56,409 nt of DNA from Scenedesmus sp. ARA3. Lineage: Eukaryota; Chlorophyta; Chlorophyceae; Sphaeropleales; Scenedesmaceae. The notes below the pieces were generated by a model, which was given only the letters and a program-made list of their open reading frames with translations, searched no databases and was not told the origin of the DNA. Below are positions 52,129 to 56,409 of the stretch, in pieces. Both the position numbers and the translations under genes were made by a program. Every line of letters starts with the position of its first letter. Within the stretch, counting starts at the first letter, position 1. The stretch lies in assembly GCA_004335835.1 (NCBI GenBank), contig RWJK01001402.1, positions 1 to 56,409 of the forward strand. Direction: 5' to 3'.

Positions 52129-55100
52129 TCAGCCTGAAAAAGATCCCAGGGTCCAGGTGATATCCAGCGGCTCTCCAACCAGCAGCTCAATTCCACTGAT
52201 CTTCAGCACACCGGCACCCTCATCAAAAGCAGCAGCCAGCGGCCTGCCATTGATGCTTGCTGCTGGCACTGCTGTGCCCTCTGCTGCTGGCACGCCTAGG
52301 ATGTGCACTGCAGCAATGCGCAGCTTGCCTGCTGCGTCGCCTGCATGGGCCTTGATGGTGCTGCTGAGGGTGCCAGAGCGGCCGTCAGCAGATGACACAG
52401 CGGTGTACCACACCTGCGGGTGGTGGTAAAAGTGGGCAGCGACAGGCAGGAAAGCAGAATGTTGTCAGACGCAGCGGACATTTGTACGGCTGTACATGCA
52501 TCCCAACAGCTCCAGACACAGATTGCAAAAACATACTGGCGCAGGTACCGAGGGGATTGAGAGGAACCTGTGGGATCAGCAGCCTGCAGGACCAGCTTGC
52601 GATCATAATATAAATTACTAACTAAGCCCTGGCAATGGCAACATTGGCAAGCTGTTAGTGCTGTGTGATGCCACTCTGCTGCCAACCCAGGTAAACACCC
52701 ACCTGCACAGTGTTGTCGGCTGACACCTGGATGTCATCTCCCCTGTCCATGTACAGCAGTCCACACGACACCAGCTGGCGCTCATTCTCTTCAATCGCAG
52801 CAGCGCAGACCTCCTCATGTGCATATGGCGCCAGGGGCCCCGCTGCCTCACTCTTTCCTGCAGGCTCGGCCGGAAGTGTGACCAGAAGTGTGACTGGCGC
52901 CAGGCGGATGTCACGTGTGACCTTGGCGTAAGGCTGCGTAGGGATTACTGCGCCGCCGCGGTAGTGCACTGCAATGTCTCCAAGGGGCACCTCCAGCTCT
53001 ACTGCCTGGCCCTTGGAGAGGGTCATGCGGGTGTTGTCCCATGCGTTGTACCTGCAGAAGCAGCAAATGATAGATAGGTCAGACAGCCATGGCAGCAGGC
53101 AAAGACAAATGCAGTGCCTGGACCTTGGAGAGAGTCATGCGGGTGTTGTCCCATGCGTTATACTTGCAAGGGCACCGCCAGACAGCCAATGGAGGCATGT
53201 GAGAAAGACTCTTAGGACACACTTTGTGCCAAGCACTTCATACAGGCGAAGTGAACCATGCGGGCAGCAGTCTTCGACGCAATGCACCACACAAAGGCAT
53301 TCATACGAAGACAGTCTAATGCAGATCGCTGCTGTGTGGTACTCACCATGCGCCGGCAGTGAAGTGTGGCTTGATTGCTGTGGTGGCCTCAGTGACCACT
53401 GGGCTCACCAGCAGCGCCTCACCCATCATCCACTGCGCAGTGGCGTTCCTGCACGCACCGTGACATAGCGCAGCAAGTCAGGAAACTCAGACAGTGAAAG
53501 CACGAACCATGAGAGAGGTGTCATTCCTGCAAGATGAATGTGTGACGAAGTAAGGTGGTTAGGCTACCAGGTGACATGGCATGATGTCCTCTCACACATG
53601 ACAAATATGTATGGATGAGGCACGCCATCTCGTGCTACAACATTCACTGCAGCCCACATCATGACAAGTTACCACATGGCACAGCCACAAACATAGCAGC
53701 CGGGCTGCGCCAGACACACGTCCAAAAGCAGCCCTGTCAATATGTATCAGCACCCTCACCTTGCATCCACATCGCTGGGGTCAGTGAACAGCAACGGGCG
53801 GGCCACAGTGCCTCCCTTCACGTGCGCCAGGAAGAACCCGCTGTAGATGTAGCTCAGCAGCTGGTAGCGCAGGCTGTATGCCTTCTTTGCTGCTGCTGCC
53901 ACATCAGGCCACTGGTAGTACTCGTGGCTGCGGGTGAAGTAGGCGTAGTGGTTGCGGCTGAAGGGGTAGAAGGCGCCCAGGCTGGCCCACCTGCAAAAAT
54001 AACACAAATAACATGTTACAATGGTCCGGTCATGTTCAATAGGCGGAAGTAGGCGTAGTGGTTGCGGCTGAAGGGGTAGAACACGCCCAGGCTGGCCACC
54101 TGCGACAGGAGTTTGAATTTCATACACAAGATAAGCAACGTGAAGCATCGTTCACATATGCTTGGCAGCAGCATCCAAGTGACATATATATGTTGGCGGT
54201 TGTGTCCAACTCGTCCGCATACGGACGCTTGCAGCTGAAACAACGTGATTTTGGGATGATGGAGCAAGATGCTGCTATCACATGTCACAGTGTAAACTCT
54301 CATATATCTTCCAAAGCGCACCTGCTGCACAGCTCGCGCAGGCACATATGGCGAGCCGCCCTCCTTGAAAGCCATGTCAGCAAAGCTGCCCCACCCAAGC
54401 TGCCATAACATGGACACCAATAAAATCTGATACACCAGACTATACATAGCATTATTCGCACCTGTTGCACAGCTCACGCAGGCTCTCCTCTGGGATCACA
54501 TCTGGTGATCCACCCTCCTTGAAGGCCATGTCAACCAAAACCCCAAACCACCCATTTGCACACAGAAAATAGCTGTGTTACAGATTATAACACACCATCA
54601 CCAGCTGAGCCGTATTAACATCAAGCACACCTATTGCACAGCTCGCGCAGGCTGGACTCTGGGATCACATCAGGCGAGCCGCCCTCCTTGAAGGCCATGT
54701 CAGCAAAGCCGCAGATGTCAGCACCCACCATGGGCATGCCCCACATGTTGGTGTTGATGATGCCTGCAGGAAATAACACAAAAGTAACAGTTAGATAACA
54801 TTGGTGTCACCTGGTGTTGCTTTGCCTCGGCCAGAGGCGCTCTGAGCATGCTGCAAAAAGAGATGTACACAGCCTTGCAGCTCGAAGCAGCCCCTAGCAT
54901 GCCAAGCGATTAGTCTGCAGGCACAGCAGGAGCAGATGAGCAAGAATGAGGCTGCTATGCCCACCTGCAATGCTCATGTACAGGTTCTCCCAGTTGACGC
55001 CGTTGTCGCCAGTCCAGTGGGCAGTGAAGCGGCCAGCACCAGGGAAGGTGGACCTGCAGCAAGCCCCGCAAGTCACGTTTTCAGTTTGATGAAGCGGCAC

Positions 55101-56357
55101 TTGACTGAGGTTCCAGGTTGCATTCAAGAACAAACCGATAAGCGTGCAACATACAATCTGTTGTAGCCACAAAGCCAGATGTCACTGCATGTCGCCCATG
55201 GTATTACCAAGCACTTACCTCGTGAGCAGGAAAGGCCGCTTGCCGGTGATCTTCTCAACTGCTGCGTGGTGCTCCAGAGCCATGGCAGTGCCGTAGAGGT
55301 TGTGTGCATCGTACTCACGCGCGCCGTTGGCGTGCACTGCAGCGACAACAGCAACATAGCAAAGCACAGCATCAGCAGTTGCATCTGCGGGCGGCGACAT
55401 ACATTGTGTGCGCATTGTACTCGCAGGCTCCTTTGGCGTGCACTGCAAAACAGCATGACAACACAGTAACGCACTCGGCATCAGCATCAGCGCAAGAGCA
55501 GTCAGTGCTGATGTACGAACAGCTACCAACGCCGTAACTCACGTGCGGAGGGTGCAATGGTCTTCCAGCCCAGGCCCGCCTGCCTGTTCTCGCGCATGCC
55601 GGTGTTGTCAAAGTTCTGGATGTTGTAAGGCGGGCTCTCCCACTTGTTGTCGGCAGCAGGCTCCTCGCAGCTCATCTGGCAGGTGGTGCGTAGCGGGATG
55701 AGCTCTGCGGCAGCAGTTAACAGGCAGATGTATTCAAAAGAATCAAACATCCTTGATGCGGCACAACCACAGCACACCTTCTGTTGCCCTAGCACAGCAC
55801 CATGGCCGCATCTTGTTTCATCTGTCCGCCTGTGTCCCACAAATAGTACCCAAGCCGGCCGCCTTGAAATAGTGAACATCAGTCAAGTGCTGTGCATCTA
55901 AACATCCAAACAGATCGATGACTGCACCTAAGCTCACCGTTAATGTTGTAGTCGCGCGGAGTCTCCACTTCCAGCCAGTAGGTGGCTGTCTTGTTGCGGC
56001 GGTTGGGCTTGCACTGCATGCCGCTGCAGAAGTTGGAGGCCTGCGGTGGAAGCAGCAGCAACAGCAGCAATCAGATTTCAAGACCTGAGGTCGTAGTTAG
56101 AAAAGGCTTCTGGTGCTCTTCATCCCGCATGCTGTAGTGGCTGGAACCCGTCAGCGCCGTCACCCGATCGCTGAATTGTCAATCTGCAGCTGCCGTTCTA
56201 CAATGTGAAATTTGAAGTTGACCCACCTCGTTCATGTCCAGCCACAGGCCATCATAAGGAACCTTGTCGTACATGTGCTGCAGGTTGTCAACCAGCCAGC
56301 GGCTGGTGTTGGCGTTGTCCAGGTAGTCGGGGTACACCGTCTTGCCGGGCCACACCT

Positions 56358-56409
<52 letters not shown>
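52129..56409 (-). CDS. GH31 alpha-glucosidase (acid-glucosidase type), 5' end outside window
   Basis: Minus-strand exons visible: 56355-56227, 56040-55938, 55704-55543, 55336-55219, 55053-54965, 54763-54631, 53990-53760, 53448-53347, 53051-52703 and 52413-52129. They give 566 aa in one frame to TGA. The first visible exon holds the nucleophile region DGLWLDMNE, continuing ASNFCSG in the next; this form separates it from glucosidase II (WNDMNE). The acid/base Asp is in RFTAHWTGDN. Other landmarks are ALHANGAREYDAHNLYG, GKRPFLLTRSTFPGAGR, GADICGF, NRWASLGAFYPFSRNHY, ARPLLFTDPSDVDA, GEALLVSPVV, AGAWYNAWDNTR and YRGGAVIP. It should release glucose from alpha-glucans or oligosaccharides, in a vacuole or outside the cell. 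The gene continues leftward in protein terms beyond 56409. Introns hold decoys. Confidence 0.93.
53100..53170 (-). repeat. Decoy start of a GH31 exon (YNAWDNTR exon)
   Basis: TATAACGCATGGGACAACAC then CCGCATGACTCTCTCCAAGG, at about 53164-53108, copies the exon start at 53051. The base pair before it is AAG rather than CAG. Confidence 0.85.
54040..54110 (-). repeat. Decoy start of a GH31 exon (ASLGAFYPFSRNHY exon)
   Basis: CGCAG then GTGGCCAGCCTGGGCGTGTT to AACCACTACGCCTACTTCC lies at 54103-54045; the real start is 53990. Confidence 0.88.
54320..54535 (-). repeat. Two donor-side decoys of a GH31 exon (FKEGGSPDVIPE exon)
   Basis: GACATGGCCTTCAAGGAGGG (or the near match) through CTGCG(T)GAGCTGTGCAACAG then GTGCG occurs with boundaries near 54475 and 54324; the real boundary is 54631. 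The second copy reads GCTTTGCTGACATGGCTTTC and is internally shortened. Confidence 0.88.
55395..55450 (-). repeat. Decoy start of a GH31 exon (LHANGAREYDAHN exon)
   Basis: TTTGCAG then TGCACGCCAAAGGAGCCTGC, GAGTACAATGCGCACACAATG copies the real start at 55336 (TGCACGCCAACGGCGCGCGT). Confidence 0.85.
56357..56409. repeat. (CAG)n tract at the right edge, before a GH31 acceptor
   Basis: At least 17 CAG triplets, (CTG)n on the sense strand, ending directly at the 3' splice site of the exon at 56355. The true length is unknown because the window ends inside it. Confidence 0.92.

Noticed and set aside
52555..52625. A small GH31 exon encoding LVLQAADPTGSSQSPR
   Set aside because: The exons at 52703 and 52413 already join in phase 0; a good donor in the right phase was not found. 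RNA data could reverse this.

Overview
The window is nuclear DNA of a green alga, most likely a chlorophycean and perhaps one of the Sphaeropleales. The reasons are very dense introns with GTGAG/GTGGG/GTGCG donors, plant-type plastid and organellar proteins, plant FRO-type ferric reductases, long CAG/CTG tracts, and a standard code in which TAA, TAG and TGA all end genes. Lineage is inferred; no marker gene is present.

Layout, left to right. (1) 1-18067: three paralogous ferric-reductase genes. One is the 3' end of a plus-strand gene (1-1846). Two complete minus-strand copies follow (4963-9732, 890 aa; 11489-18067, 924 aa). (2) 19780-21226 (-): a two-exon plastid Clp N-domain (ClpT-like) protein, head to head with (3) 21702-31029 (+): CCT5, the epsilon subunit of the cytosolic chaperonin, 13 exons, 536 aa. 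(4) 31922-38061 (-): a protein disulfide isomerase with an ERV/ERGIC domain (plant PDIL5-4 type), 13 exons, 472 aa. (5) 39042-41606 (-): a RING-CH (MARCH-type) E3 ligase, head to head with (6) 42276-50591 (+): an archaeal/eukaryotic-type prolyl-tRNA synthetase with a transit-like N-terminus, 11 exons, 594 aa. (7) 52129 to beyond the right edge (-): a GH31 alpha-glucosidase of the acid-glucosidase type, 5' end missing. Exon boundaries were read by hand from homology, phase and splice consensus. Every complete gene closes in frame.

The remarkable feature is not a gene. Most exons are flanked by partial, diverged, same-orientation copies of themselves. The intron before an exon holds copies of that exon's 5' part, each with its own 3' splice site. 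The intron after it holds copies of the exon's 3' part, each with its own 5' splice site. Arrays reach nine copies, with periods of about 107 bp (CCT5 exon 11), 127 bp (ProRS exon 3), 138 bp (ProRS exon 10) and 145 bp (ferric reductase exon 2). In several exons the upstream copies stop close to where the downstream copies begin. For last exons the copies lie beyond the stop codon. The genes therefore sit in a field of decoy splice sites, while the real exons still encode intact, full-length conserved proteins. CTG tracts sit directly before many real 3' splice sites.

The genes form no obvious pathway. Four neighbours act in protein quality control (ClpT-like, CCT5, PDI-ERGIC, RING-CH), which may be chance.
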